Part shown: one piece after another, positions 49,567-58,288 of the stretch | Layout: each line of letters begins with the position of its first letter | Numbering within the stretch: position 1 is the stretch's first letter | Source of the DNA: SIG452 sp045638525 | Lineage (GTDB): Bacteria > Bacillota > Clostridia > UMGS1840 | NCBI GenBank assembly: GCA_045638525.1 | Contig: JAZUBQ010000012.1 | Location: 62,001-126,000 of the forward strand | DNA: 64,000 nt | Reading direction: 5' to 3' | Position numbers and translations under genes: made by a program | Notes under the pieces: generated by a model | What the model was told of the DNA's origin: nothing | Databases searched by the model: none | The model's input: only the letters and a program-made list of their open reading frames with translations

Positions 49567-51927
49567 TTATTTACTGGATAAATACATTGCTTCGTCTGAA
49601 GTAACAACTGTTATCGTGTTATCTTCATTAACATACAATCTTGCTTTGAAAATCTGGGTTGCGGTTTCTAAGTCTTTGCCCTTTTCCACATGAGCAAAAA
49701 CCACATCTGCGTTACCTTTTTTAATACCTTTTACGTTAGCTGTTAAGCAACCGACAGGATAATACTCTGAATAAATTTCTTCAGGTGGATAATCCTCCGT
49801 TTTTTGATTAATAACAAGTTTATCTTCAGAGTAGTCAAAAATACGCCATTCATAACCTTTGTCATATTCGCGTTCGATAAGGTACTCTTCTAAGTAATTT
49901 TCTCTGCCATCTATGAGAAAAAGTCCGGGTTCATGTGGAATTTCAACACTAATTACGCCAAGTGCATAAGGTGCCATTTCTCCCTGATTTAAATAAAGCA
50001 CCAAAGAGTTCGGGGTAATGTAAAACTGAACATAAGCAAGGCACTCTTTTACGTAATCAAATGTATATGTTTCTGCCCCTTCAGGATCAATTTCTTTCAT
50101 TTTGTCAACAAACAAATTGGTAACATATTTAACCAAAGATGTATCAAGCATACTTTCGTCAATTACCTCCGAAACTGACATAGCGGTATCTGAGTATATA
50201 GAATAGGATCTGCCTTCCATTATTTTTGATGGATGAGCACCGCCTACATCTACATATTTATGATTGACAAATGAAAGGTAACCCCAGACTCTGTAAGTCT
50301 GTTCGTAAGTAAGCTCATAAACAAAAGGTACAAAATTATTGCCCATTTGTTCTTTTAAAAGAAGTGCATCTTCTTTCTTTTCTCTTGCTTCTTCTATAAA
50401 CTTTTCAGCTTCCCACTTACTATCAAAATTGATTACTTCGCAATCCAGACTCTCTACAACAGGATAGTAGGCAACAGCTTCTATTAAAACATTTCCTGCA
50501 TCATCTGTTATGGTTTCTGACATTTTTTCATTTCTTACCACATAAGCGTTTGCCGGTGAGTAAATACGAATTGTTTTGGTGTCACCATACCAATAAACCT
50601 CGCACTCAAAAGCTTCAGTTATCGCTCGTAAGGGAACTAAAGTTCTGCCATCTTTGATTTTTGCAGGAACATCAAGGGTTATTTCTTTCTCATTAAAATA
50701 CATCTTATTTTCGCCAATGGTAAGCAGTAAACTGTCATCACCTCTGTGTGCAGAAACAAGCTGTTTTCCATCTTCTTCAGAGTAATAAACGGCGCAACCC
50801 ATAGTTTCAAAAATTGATCTCATCGGAACCAATGTTCTTCCGTTTTCAATGACGGGTTCCACATCAAAACTCATAATTTCATCATTATAAAGAACATTTA
50901 ATCGTTCTGCATATGTTTGGTTGTATGCAGACAGTCTTGTTCCGACATTTTCCTGAAGGTTTCTGTAGAAGAACTGATAGTCATAAAGATGATAGATGCC
51001 ATCCTCAAAAAGCTTTCCGGGATAATCTTCCGGTTTTACATCTGTAACCTTAATTACACCTCTTTTTTCATCGATATAAGCACCGGTAAGATTGGGAATT
51101 TCTTCTTTGATATTCCCGGAATAATCGGTGAAACAAGCACCTTTGTTCAGAGTCTTGTCAGCCAATTCGGAGGTTGTTTTCCAATTCAGCGGATTGATGG
51201 CATAGGTTTTCTCATTTTCACCTACGATAAGAGAAGATGTAATGGCTTGATCCTCGCTGTTAAACGCAACTATTACACCGGTATCTGTTTCACTGACAGC
51301 AGGCTTCAGATGAGGGTATTCCCTTACTTCTTCCTCGGTAAGTTTCCAACCGATACAATATGCAGTGACCAATCGTCTTTGATACTTCGGGTCGTCAAAC
51401 AAGTCTTTCATCAGACGAATAATCAAATCTGCTCCTTGCGAAAATCCTGCAAGTATTAACGGTCTGGAAGCATCTGTGTGCTTTGCATAGTAGATAAAGG
51501 CATTTTTTACATCCTCATATGCGATACCAAGATATTTTTCTTGTTCATCTTTCGAAAGATTGTAAACAGGAAAAGTCGCCTGTCTGTAATACGGCGCATA
51601 CACACTTGCCACGTCGTTATAAATACCAAGCTCCATATTGATTGCACCGTCAAAGCTTTCACGGTATTTTTCATCTGTTATATAAGAATTAAAATTCCCC
51701 GCCTTCCCCATATCAACCGTAGGACACACGAAGAAAAGATCAGCCGGTTTGTCTCCCCCACGGTTCCAGCTCGACCAGTAAAACATATTAGAATAATCAA
51801 CATATTCATCATACGGTGAAGCTACCGCAACAATTTCCTCTGTGGGATCATCTGCCGCAAACACCGTAAAGGATGATACGCAAAGAACCATCGCAATCAG
51901 TAAGCTTAAAAATCTTTTAACTTTCAT
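49567..51927 (-). CDS. secreted fusion: DUF3089-like alpha/beta hydrolase, Cu-amine-oxidase N-terminal repeats, DUF3298
   Basis: 786 residues with a signal peptide (about 1-25). Residues about 40-330 are a DUF3089-like serine hydrolase (DLFFVCPTVDMGK, nucleophile elbow LILAGFSQGAD near 162). Residues about 345-485 hold two copper-amine-oxidase N-terminal-like units (PVIENGRTLVPMRSIFETMG and AKIKDGRTLVPLRAITEAFE), a wall-associated module in Clostridia. Residues about 510-690 resemble DUF3298/RsiV-type (GGAHPSKIMEGRSYSI, VQFYITPNSLVLYLNQGEMAPYA), a domain known in RsiV to bind lysozyme. Probably acts at the cell surface; substrate unknown. First gene after promoter site B. Confidence 0.88.
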   Translation of the reverse strand: MKVKRFLSLLIAMVLCVSSFTVFAADDPTEEIVAVASPYDEYVDYSNMFYWSSWNRGGDKPADLFFVCPTVDMGKAGNFNSYITDEKYRESFDGAINMELGIYNDVASVYAPYYRQATFPVYNLSKDEQEKYLGIAYEDVKNAFIYYAKHTDASRPLILAGFSQGADLIIRLMKDLFDDPKYQRRLVTAYCIGWKLTEEEVREYPHLKPAVSETDTGVIVAFNSEDQAITSSLIVGENEKTYAINPLNWKTTSELADKTLNKGACFTDYSGNIKEEIPNLTGAYIDEKRGVIKVTDVKPEDYPGKLFEDGIYHLYDYQFFYRNLQENVGTRLSAYNQTYAERLNVLYNDEIMSFDVEPVIENGRTLVPMRSIFETMGCAVYYSEEDGKQLVSAHRGDDSLLLTIGENKMYFNEKEITLDVPAKIKDGRTLVPLRAITEAFECEVYWYGDTKTIRIYSPANAYVVRNEKMSETITDDAGNVLIEAVAYYPVVESLDCEVINFDSKWEAEKFIEEAREKKEDALLLKEQMGNNFVPFVYELTYEQTYRVWGYLSFVNHKYVDVGGAHPSKIMEGRSYSIYSDTAMSVSEVIDESMLDTSLVKYVTNLFVDKMKEIDPEGAETYTFDYVKECLAYVQFYITPNSLVLYLNQGEMAPYALGVISVEIPHEPGLFLIDGRENYLEEYLIEREYDKGYEWRIFDYSEDKLVINQKTEDYPPEEIYSEYYPVGCLTANVKGIKKGNADVVFAHVEKGKDLETATQIFKARLYVNEDNTITVVTSDEAMYLSSK

Positions 51928-51958
51928 TTAAAAACCTCCTAAATGATTTTGTCCCTTC

Positions 51959-51994
51959 ATAGTATCAGAATAGGTATGACAAACCTATGACAAA
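51959..51994 (-). promoter_or_regulatory. promoter with SARP/OmpR-type heptamer repeat, site B
   Basis: Minus strand: TTTGTCA (51994-51988), four bases (TAGG), TTTGTCA (51983-51977), twelve bases, -10 TACTAT (51964-51959). The repeat-to-minus-10 spacing is identical to site A. No TTGACA-like -35 stands at 17 bases, which suits an activator-dependent promoter. Confidence 0.65.
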
Positions 51995-52033
51995 AAAGTC
52001 ATTATGCCGTCGGTTTCCCGAAAGCATAATGAC
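51992..52033 (-). terminator. terminator after the lipoprotein gene
   Basis: Perfect ten-base-pair stem GTCATTATGC / GCATAATGAC followed on the minus strand by six T. It insulates site B from upstream transcription. Confidence 0.85.
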
Positions 52034-52078
52034 CAAAACAAAAATTTTCAATTTTTATGGGAGAAAGACATTCTTTCC

Positions 52079-52147
52079 CCGATGATATATGAAAATATCA
52101 AAATTAAGCAAACGAATATTTAAAATTGTACGGACTTGACACGAACT
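52079..52147. repeat. 69-bp direct repeat, copy 1
   Basis: Aligns without gaps to 52934-53002 with 57 of 69 bases identical by hand count. Ends in GGACTTGACACGAAC. It lies about 28 bases past the lipoprotein stop codon, with a small hairpin (GGGAGAAAGA / TCTTTCCCC) on its outer side. Confidence 0.7.
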
Positions 52148-52175
52148 TCAAGCCATACAATTCTATTGCAAATTC

Positions 52176-52784
52176 TCAATACAAAGATATAGGATCCCAA
52201 CCATAATGTTTGATGTAACGAATGTTCAATCCGTTATACTCTGCATACATTTTCATAAATTCTATCTCTGCTTGATCATTGTCATGATGGTTCATAAATT
52301 TGTTATAAAGCTCGGGATAGTCTTTTGTAAACTCTTTGATACTTTCGGCATAGTATTCCCCATCACCGGCTTTGTCGACAGATACAACAATATATCCGTT
52401 TTCGGTCTCTTTTAAATGAAAACACGCAGGCATCGCTCCACCGCCGCCTTGTACCATAGTATCCTCCTCTAAACGATATCCACACGACCAAAAATTGCCA
52501 AACACCAAGTGCTCACCATCACGGTCAACCTCTTCTAAAATCACAAACGAAGGAATCCAAACATCACCATAGCTTGCATGACGCTCAGCCTCATCACTAA
52601 ACCATTCGCAAATAGCAGCAACTGATGGATTGTCTCCCACATATACAAATGAAGGCATTTGTTTTCCGTTCTTTTGAGTTATAGTAAATTGGGGCCCGCC
52701 TGAAGCAAGAGATGGCTTTTCTGTTTTTTGACCACAACTACACAAAAGGAAAACAGTCAAAATTAATGCTAATATTTTTTTCAT
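52176..52784 (-). CDS. hypothetical lipoprotein
   Basis: 202 residues: signal peptide with lipobox LLCSCG (Cys about 16), then a mature domain of mixed strands and helices (GDNPSVAAICEWFSDEAERH, WIPSFVILEEVDRDGEHLVFGNFWSCGYRLEED, YIVVSVDKAGDGEYYAESIKEFTKDYPELYNKF). I do not recognise the family. ATG at 52784 has AAAGGAG seven bases upstream; the in-frame TTG at 52802 overlaps that site. Flanked by repeats: copy 1 after the stop, and an inverted partial motif (GTTCGTGTCAAGTCAGGA) upstream. Confidence 0.8.
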   Translation of the reverse strand: MKKILALILTVFLLCSCGQKTEKPSLASGGPQFTITQKNGKQMPSFVYVGDNPSVAAICEWFSDEAERHASYGDVWIPSFVILEEVDRDGEHLVFGNFWSCGYRLEEDTMVQGGGGAMPACFHLKETENGYIVVSVDKAGDGEYYAESIKEFTKDYPELYNKFMNHHDNDQAEIEFMKMYAEYNGLNIRYIKHYGWDPISLY

Positions 52785-52813
52785 AAAAACACTCCTTTTC
52801 AAAATTCGACAAT

Positions 52814-52831
52814 GTTCGTGTCAAGTCAGGA
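52814..52831. repeat. inverted motif upstream of the lipoprotein gene
   Basis: GTTCGTGTCAAGTCAGGA is nearly the reverse complement of the GGACTTGACACGAAC end of the 69-bp repeats. A shorter form (TGTCAAGTCAGGA, 54326-54338) lies upstream of the MFS gene. Both are preceded by TTCGAC. Confidence 0.6.
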
Positions 52832-52906
52832 GAACAGTGAATAATAGGACCTACTAATTTTTCCTTGATTTTCACTGATTTTTTCTTGAACAAAACGCAT
52901 TAGAAC

Positions 52907-52930
52907 CCGCGAGAATACCGGATTTTCTCG
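52907..52930 (-). terminator. hairpin downstream of the MFS gene
   Basis: GCGAGAA / TTCTCGC stem with an intervening loop, lying just outside repeat copy 2. No clear T run on the minus strand, so it is a weak terminator at best. Confidence 0.4.
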
Positions 52931-52933
52931 CAT

Positions 52934-53002
52934 CCGATAGTATATGTAAATATTATAAATCGGCAAACTAATGTTTTAAATTGTATGGACTTGACACGAA
53001 CT
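52934..53002. repeat. 69-bp direct repeat, copy 2
   Basis: Partner of copy 1 (52079-52147); lies about 27 bases past the MFS stop codon, the same relative position. Ends in GGACTTGACACGAACT. Confidence 0.7.
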
Positions 53003-53028
53003 AAAACACAACGGCACCATCCACTGTG

Positions 53029-54267
53029 TTATGCTTGACCAAAATGTTTCTTCATATAAGCCAAAAGAATTACCCCTAAAATCGGGAATATAGTAGCTAT
53101 CAGCATACCAAACTTAAATCCAACCTGTTCCGGAGTTAATGACAATGCAAGTCCAATGTTTGCTGCCCATTCTGACACTGAAACATTATCAACAATAACT
53201 CCAAGTGTTTGCGGAGCAAAAGATGCCCCAAAATCACCACCCGCAGCCATGAGAGCATATGCCGCCACTCCAACCTCCGGAACTTTTTCTTCCATCAATA
53301 TCAAAGTTCCCGGCCATAGCATAGATGTGCAAATACCAACGACTACACAAGCAATCAAAGAAATAATTGCACTTGGCGATATCGCAACTATAACATAACA
53401 CACAACTGCACCTATCATACTGAAAGTTAAGACCTTGTAAATGTTCTTTCCGTATTTTGCATAAAAGGTTCTTGTCAGGGCAAGAAATATAGCAAAAAAT
53501 GACATACCAAAAATATCGCCCCATACCTTCGGCATATTTAAAGCATTTTCAGTGTAAACAGAAATCCAGTTAGACATTGTATTTTCCGCACAAGCACCCA
53601 AGAAAATACAAGCCACACAGAGCACAAGGCTTTTCGTTCTGTGTTTCGTATTAACTGTTTTTACCTCATCCTGTTCCATATTCATATCAGGAAGTTTTGC
53701 TATAAAAAGAAGGACTGAAGCAAAAATTGGAGGCACCGCCCAAAAAAGAGTTAAATACATCCAATGTTCTTTGCCTACAAACTGCAGAAACAACGTGCTG
53801 ACTATGACAACACCTACAAAGCCATATCCATAAAGCGAGTGCAAAACACTCATATCACTTTCCGGATTATCAGAAGGAAGTGCCGCAACAGTAGGACTTA
53901 CCAAAACCTCACCAAGTCCTGCTGCTACCGAAAAAATAAAAGTTCCAATAATAAGACCAATATAAGCGTATTGTGGGAAAATGAAAGGAACTAATGCATA
54001 TGTACAAAGCCCCATTGCTGTAATAAGTGGCATCAATCGAATTGTTTTATGTATGTTGAAGTATTTGCTAAAAAAACTGAAAATCAAGTCGATACCAAAT
54101 TGGGTACAAAAATTTACTAGCACCAATGTTCCAAGAAGTGTATAAGATATTCCGTACATTTCTCGGAAAGTTGCAAATAACAGTGGCGGCAAACTAAATA
54201 CCGATGACATTGCAAGATATGTAAAATAGCATGTTAATTTTGTTTGTTTGTAGTTTTTCTTATCCAT
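53029..54267 (-). CDS. major facilitator superfamily transporter
   Basis: 412 residues with about 12 membrane helices (two sets of six with a charged loop near residue 190, DMNMEQDEVKTVNTKHRTK). The helix II start (TYLAMSSVFSLPPLLFATFREMYGISYTLLGTLVLVNFCTQFGIDL) and AAGLGEVLVSPTVAALPSDN resemble the FucP/YfmO-like sugar or drug MFS groups; the substrate cannot be assigned. A link to the rhamnose/fucose locus 20 kb away is possible but unsupported. Ribosome binding site GGAGG. Confidence 0.88.
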   Translation of the reverse strand: MDKKNYKQTKLTCYFTYLAMSSVFSLPPLLFATFREMYGISYTLLGTLVLVNFCTQFGIDLIFSFFSKYFNIHKTIRLMPLITAMGLCTYALVPFIFPQYAYIGLIIGTFIFSVAAGLGEVLVSPTVAALPSDNPESDMSVLHSLYGYGFVGVVIVSTLFLQFVGKEHWMYLTLFWAVPPIFASVLLFIAKLPDMNMEQDEVKTVNTKHRTKSLVLCVACIFLGACAENTMSNWISVYTENALNMPKVWGDIFGMSFFAIFLALTRTFYAKYGKNIYKVLTFSMIGAVVCYVIVAISPSAIISLIACVVVGICTSMLWPGTLILMEEKVPEVGVAAYALMAAGGDFGASFAPQTLGVIVDNVSVSEWAANIGLALSLTPEQVGFKFGMLIATIFPILGVILLAYMKKHFGQA

Positions 54268-54350
54268 ATTATAACCTCCGTTAAGGGTTTGATTCTTTCG
54301 ATAACATTCTGCATGATTCGACTTTTGTCAAGTCAGGATAAAAAATTCAC

Positions 54351-54830
54351 TTAAAATGTAATAGCTTGAAAATCGGCGTGAATCAAATCTGCTAAAGTGA
54401 CAGGATTTAATTGCAGTTGCAAACCGATTTTTCCGCCGCTGACAAAAAAGAAGTCTAATTCTTTTGCAGAAGCATCAATCACGGTTTGAAACTGTTTTTT
54501 CATTCCAACAGGAGAACAACCGCCACGGATATAACCGGTGATTTTATTAATGTCTTTGACTGCAATCATTTCCACAGATTTTTCGCCGACAGATTTTGCA
54601 GCAGCTTTTAAATCAAGTTCCTTTTCCACAGGAATGACAAACACAAAGTAATTCTTTGATTTCCCTTGTGTCACTAAAGTTTTATACACAAATTTCGGGT
54701 CTTGTCCGATTTTTTCTGCTACAGTAACACCGTCGATTGCACCATCAGCTGCATCATACGTTTGGACAGAGTAGCTAACTTTTTGTTTATCTAAAATACG
54801 CATTGCATTGGTTTTTTCTACTTTTTCCAT
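54351..54830 (-). CDS. ybaK: Cys-tRNA(Pro)/Cys-tRNA(Cys) deacylase, YbaK/EbsC family
   Basis: Edits misacylated Cys-tRNA(Pro). 159 residues; family features TNAMRILDKQKVSYSVQTYD, KTLVTQGKSKNYFVFVIPVEKELDLKAAAK and the GYIRGGCSPVGMKKQF active-site loop with Lys. I chose the ATG at 54830; an in-frame GTG at 54866 would start inside a terminator hairpin. Confidence 0.93.
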   Translation of the reverse strand: MEKVEKTNAMRILDKQKVSYSVQTYDAADGAIDGVTVAEKIGQDPKFVYKTLVTQGKSKNYFVFVIPVEKELDLKAAAKSVGEKSVEMIAVKDINKITGYIRGGCSPVGMKKQFQTVIDASAKELDFFFVSGGKIGLQLQLNPVTLADLIHADFQAITF

Positions 54831-54860
54831 TGTTCTGTTTATTTCTCCTTCTTTTGAAAC

Positions 54861-54886
54861 AGACACTCCCAGAATTGAGAGTGTCT
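54861..54886 (-). terminator. hairpin terminator after the SPFH gene
   Basis: AGACACTC / GAGTGTCT stem about ten bases past the SPFH stop, with a short T stretch on the minus strand. Confidence 0.55.
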
Positions 54887-54895
54887 GCTTTTGGG

Positions 54896-55810
54896 TTATT
54901 TGTCTTTTAAAAATTCTTTCACAGAAGTAGCCAAGCCTGCCACACCCTGAATATCGGAGGGGATAATGATTTTGGTTGCCTGACCGTTGGCAGCTTTTTC
55001 AAAAGCTTCCAAACTCTTCAGCGTTAAAACGGTTTGGTCCATGCCAACTTCTTTAATCATTCTAAGTCCTTCCGCAGTTGCTTTTTGCACTTCTAAAATT
55101 GCTTTTGCTTCCCCTTCTGCTTCACGAATCTGAGCTTCTTTCTTTGCTTCTGCACTTAAAATAGCAGATTCTTTTTCTGCTTCCGCTTTTAAAATGGTTG
55201 CCTGTTTTTCCCCTTCTGCCACCAGAATCTGAGAACGTTTTTCCCCTTCTGCTTTTAAGATAGATTCACGGCGTTCACGTTCTGCCTTCATCTGTTTTTC
55301 CATGGCATCCTGAATTTCACGGGGCGGTAAAATATTTTTCAGTTCCACACGATTGATTTTGATACCCCACGCATCAGTTGCTTCATCTAAAATAGAACGC
55401 ATTTTGGTGTTAACAGTATCTCTGGAAGTTAAAGTTTCGTCCAGTTCCAAATCCCCGACAATGTTACGGAGAGTGGTTGCAGTCAGATTTTCAATGGCAG
55501 AAATCGGACGGTCAATTCCGTAGCAATATAATTTTGCATCGGTAATCTGATAGTAAACAACGGTATCAATCTGCATCGTAACGTTATCTTTTGTGATTAC
55601 AGCCTGCGGCGCAAAATCTGCAACTTTTTCTTTTAAAGTTACCACTTTCGCCACACGGTCAATAATGGGAACTTTAAAATGCACGCCAACATTCCAGGAA
55701 GCGTGATAAGCACCCAAACGTTCCACAACAAAAATACTTGCCTGTGGAACAATTTTAATGCAAGAAATTAAAATTACAATGGCAATGGCTAATAAAATCA
55801 GAATAATCAT
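54896..55810 (-). CDS. SPFH/band 7 membrane protein (QmcA/stomatin-like)
   Basis: 304 residues: N-terminal membrane helix (about 1-18), SPFH domain (about 20-190; VVERLGAYHASWNVGVHFKVPIIDRV), coiled coil rich in Glu, Lys and Ala (about 190-260, repeated AEGEK and AEAEKESA units) and a short C-terminal tail. These scaffold proteins cluster in membrane microdomains and pair with NfeD-family proteins, as here, where the NfeD gene lies 12 bases upstream. Confidence 0.93.
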   Translation of the reverse strand: MIILILLAIAIVILISCIKIVPQASIFVVERLGAYHASWNVGVHFKVPIIDRVAKVVTLKEKVADFAPQAVITKDNVTMQIDTVVYYQITDAKLYCYGIDRPISAIENLTATTLRNIVGDLELDETLTSRDTVNTKMRSILDEATDAWGIKINRVELKNILPPREIQDAMEKQMKAERERRESILKAEGEKRSQILVAEGEKQATILKAEAEKESAILSAEAKKEAQIREAEGEAKAILEVQKATAEGLRMIKEVGMDQTVLTLKSLEAFEKAANGQATKIIIPSDIQGVAGLATSVKEFLKDK

Positions 55811-55822
55811 GGTAGTTCCTCC

Positions 55823-56239
55823 TTATGATACAACCAGTTTTACACCTTCAATCGCTTGAACGGTGACTGTTTTTTCTTTTTCAATCATAACGCCGGTCTG
55901 AGATTTTGCTGACCAGATTTGCCCCATCACTTTCACCTGACCGGTTCCTTCCACCGGGTTGATGTCTTCCAACACCAATGCAGTACAGCCGATCAATCGG
56001 TCTGCGTTGGTTTTTTCGGTGGCAACCTTCAGTTTTTTCACGAACGGTTTGGTTAAAGCGATAAAAATAATGGATAATACTAAAAAAATAAAAAGTTGAA
56101 CCACAATTTGTTCCGGAAAGAAATAGGCATATATTCCGGTTAAGATTGCAGATGCTGCAAGCCAGACAGTTACCAGATTATAGGTCATCAGTTCAATGCC
56201 CAAAAAGACAACAAAGGCTGCCAAATACCATAAATACAT
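55823..56239 (-). CDS. NfeD-family membrane protein
   Basis: 138 residues: two or three N-terminal membrane helices (YLWYLAAFVVFLGIELM, LAASAILTGIYAYFF, LFIFLVLSIIFIALT) and a C-terminal OB-fold domain (IGCTALVLEDINPVEGTGQVKVMGQIWSAKS). A short NfeD without the protease domain, the type that partners SPFH proteins. Start at the ATG 56239, eight bases after AGGAGG. Confidence 0.92.
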   Translation of the reverse strand: MYLWYLAAFVVFLGIELMTYNLVTVWLAASAILTGIYAYFFPEQIVVQLFIFLVLSIIFIALTKPFVKKLKVATEKTNADRLIGCTALVLEDINPVEGTGQVKVMGQIWSAKSQTGVMIEKEKTVTVQAIEGVKLVVS

Positions 56240-56292
56240 CAAATCCCCCTCCTATTTTTATCATCATAAAATAATCATAAAATTTTATTTAC

Positions 56293-57573
56293 TTAGTTAA
56301 ATTGTTTCAGATACTCTTCCATATCTACGGTAATACCTTTTTTACGAGCATCCTCAGCCGCAAAGCAAATCAGATGGCTCATACAAGATACTTTTAAGTC
56401 AGAAATGGAATCAGAAGGCTGATTGAGTGCCAGATAGTCATATAAATCCGCCATAATTCCCATATCTCCGCCGCCGTGACCGCCTGCAATGGTCTGATCA
56501 AACCCTGCTTCAGGCTGATAAATCAAAGTAGTTTCGTGGGTTTTAAAGCTATAGAAGCTGACGGACTGCTCTTCCATATCCGCACGCAGTTCCCCTTCGG
56601 TTCCCATAATGGTAGTCACTCTGCCACCTTTATTGAAGCCGGACATTGTGAGGGTTGCAAATTTATCTTTCCCAAATTGCATATTTACAATTTGATGATC
56701 CACCACATCGTTATCACATTGATATACGCATCTGCCATAAGGAGATGTTTTTAAAATTTCATCCAATTCCGCATCGGTTGGGTCAAATTTATTGGCAACA
56801 ATCGCACGGAAATGCTGTACCTCTGCAGTGGGCAGACGATACAAATCGGGTGCATAATAATAGCAAGTGTCTTTGTGGGGACAACCGTCCAGACAACGTT
56901 TTGGTGCATTTTGCGGTTTGTTTTTTTCAGTAAAATAAGAAAGTGTTCCCACCGATTGCACCTTGGTGCAAAGTTCCCCAACCAACCACTGAAGCAAGTC
57001 GGTATCGTGACAACATTTTGCCAAAAGCATAGGAGAAGATTCTGATTCTTTTCTCCAGTTTCCTCTGACATAGCTGTGGCTCATATGAACATTTCCCACT
57101 CCTTCGGTGTGAATCATATTCATAATTTCACCCAAATTGCCTTCTGCGATGAATTTTTTAATTGCCTTATAAAACGGTGTATAACGAAGTACATGACATA
57201 CCACGCTTTTCACACCGTGTTCTTCGGCTGCACGATACATTTGGTAACATTCTTCGGGAGAAACGGAAATCGGCTTTTCCATCAATAAATCATACTTTTT
57301 CTCCATCGCCATCAATGCAGGTTCAAAGTGCATTTTGTCCTGAGTACAAATCATGGCAACATCTGCAAATTTAGGAAGTTCAAAAATTTCCTCATAGCTT
57401 TCAAAACATTTATCTTCGGGAACTTGGTATAAGTCTCTTAAATATTCTCTTTTTTCCAAAATGGGTTCTGCAATCCCAACCAATTTGAATTTTTCCGGAT
57501 TTTGCTGTAAATATTTTAAATAGCTGCTGCCACGATCTCCGCCACCGATTAAAATAAGTGATAACTGTTTCAT
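56293..57573 (-). CDS. Gfo/Idh/MocA-family oxidoreductase
   Basis: 426 residues: N-terminal NAD(P)-binding fold (LILIGGGDRGSSYLKYL), catalytic EKP motif (LLMEKPISVSPEECY), and C-terminal alpha/beta domain. It has an insertion with Cys residues (CLDGCPHKDTCYYYAPD) that may bind metal and is found in one clade of these proteins. Acts on a sugar or inositol-type substrate; not further assignable. No operon partner suggests a pathway. Confidence 0.9.
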   Translation of the reverse strand: MKQLSLILIGGGDRGSSYLKYLQQNPEKFKLVGIAEPILEKREYLRDLYQVPEDKCFESYEEIFELPKFADVAMICTQDKMHFEPALMAMEKKYDLLMEKPISVSPEECYQMYRAAEEHGVKSVVCHVLRYTPFYKAIKKFIAEGNLGEIMNMIHTEGVGNVHMSHSYVRGNWRKESESSPMLLAKCCHDTDLLQWLVGELCTKVQSVGTLSYFTEKNKPQNAPKRCLDGCPHKDTCYYYAPDLYRLPTAEVQHFRAIVANKFDPTDAELDEILKTSPYGRCVYQCDNDVVDHQIVNMQFGKDKFATLTMSGFNKGGRVTTIMGTEGELRADMEEQSVSFYSFKTHETTLIYQPEAGFDQTIAGGHGGGDMGIMADLYDYLALNQPSDSISDLKVSCMSHLICFAAEDARKKGITVDMEEYLKQFN

Positions 57574-57600
57574 TCTTGCTGTCCTTTCCTGTTGTAATTA

Positions 57601-58281
57601 TCAATCATTGGTGTGAATTTTATTTTTAAAATGATCCACACACTGTTTCATACAAATGCCGCAAACCGAACCCCGTCCGATATGCATAAACTGTTTTTTC
57701 ATATAATCTGAACAAGCTTTTCTGTCCAAAAGCGAAGCCTCAGGATTGTCCCAATTGAATTGTTTTCCATATAGTGCCTGAGCGGGGCAAGCTTTCACAC
57801 AACGGTTACATCCGTCACACAAATCCCCCTCCAAAGGCTCTCCTACTGAGAGTGGAAGATTGGTAAACACCGTTCCCAACCGAACGGCAGGCCCAAACTC
57901 CTTATGCAAAAACAGAGCATTTTTCCCCACAGTTCCAAGTCCTGCATAAACAGCGGCTTTTTTATGAGAATATTCCCCGGCATAGGTATTATGACCGTTT
58001 ACAGTCTGCGAAGCAGGAATCGGAAAATACAATCCCCCCTGCTCTTCTATTTTTTGTCCGCACAACAGCCCCAATCTGTCAATCAAAGCATTGGCAGTTT
58101 TATAGTGATTAAAATAGGTATAGGTCGGTGCTGTATCAATCTGAGAAATTACAAAATCAGAAAGCTTTACCACAATGGAAACAGCATAATTCAAAGAATC
58201 GTATGACACCTTAGCAAAGCCGACATCCGATGCTCCATTTTCCAATAAATAAGTTTTTAGTTGTTTCGTAAACTGTTCCAT
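57601..58281 (-). CDS. QueG-like 4Fe-4S protein
   Basis: 226 residues. The C-terminal double-cluster ferredoxin region is CDGCNRCVKACPAQAL ... CSDYM ... CGICMKQC, preceded by AVYAGLGTVGKNALFLHKEFGPAVRLGTVFTNLPL, the pattern of epoxyqueuosine reductase relatives. Much shorter than QueG (about 370), so it is a truncated paralogue and may not be a true queuosine enzyme. ATG at 58281 has GAGG five bases upstream; it is preferred over the ATG at 58302, which has none. Confidence 0.82.
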   Translation of the reverse strand: MEQFTKQLKTYLLENGASDVGFAKVSYDSLNYAVSIVVKLSDFVISQIDTAPTYTYFNHYKTANALIDRLGLLCGQKIEEQGGLYFPIPASQTVNGHNTYAGEYSHKKAAVYAGLGTVGKNALFLHKEFGPAVRLGTVFTNLPLSVGEPLEGDLCDGCNRCVKACPAQALYGKQFNWDNPEASLLDRKACSDYMKKQFMHIGRGSVCGICMKQCVDHFKNKIHTND

Positions 58282-58288
58282 AATTTCC

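Noticed and set aside
54313..54338. TTGACA in the motif upstream of the MFS gene as a promoter
   Set aside because: No acceptable -10 box 16-18 bases downstream; kept only as part of the repeat observation.
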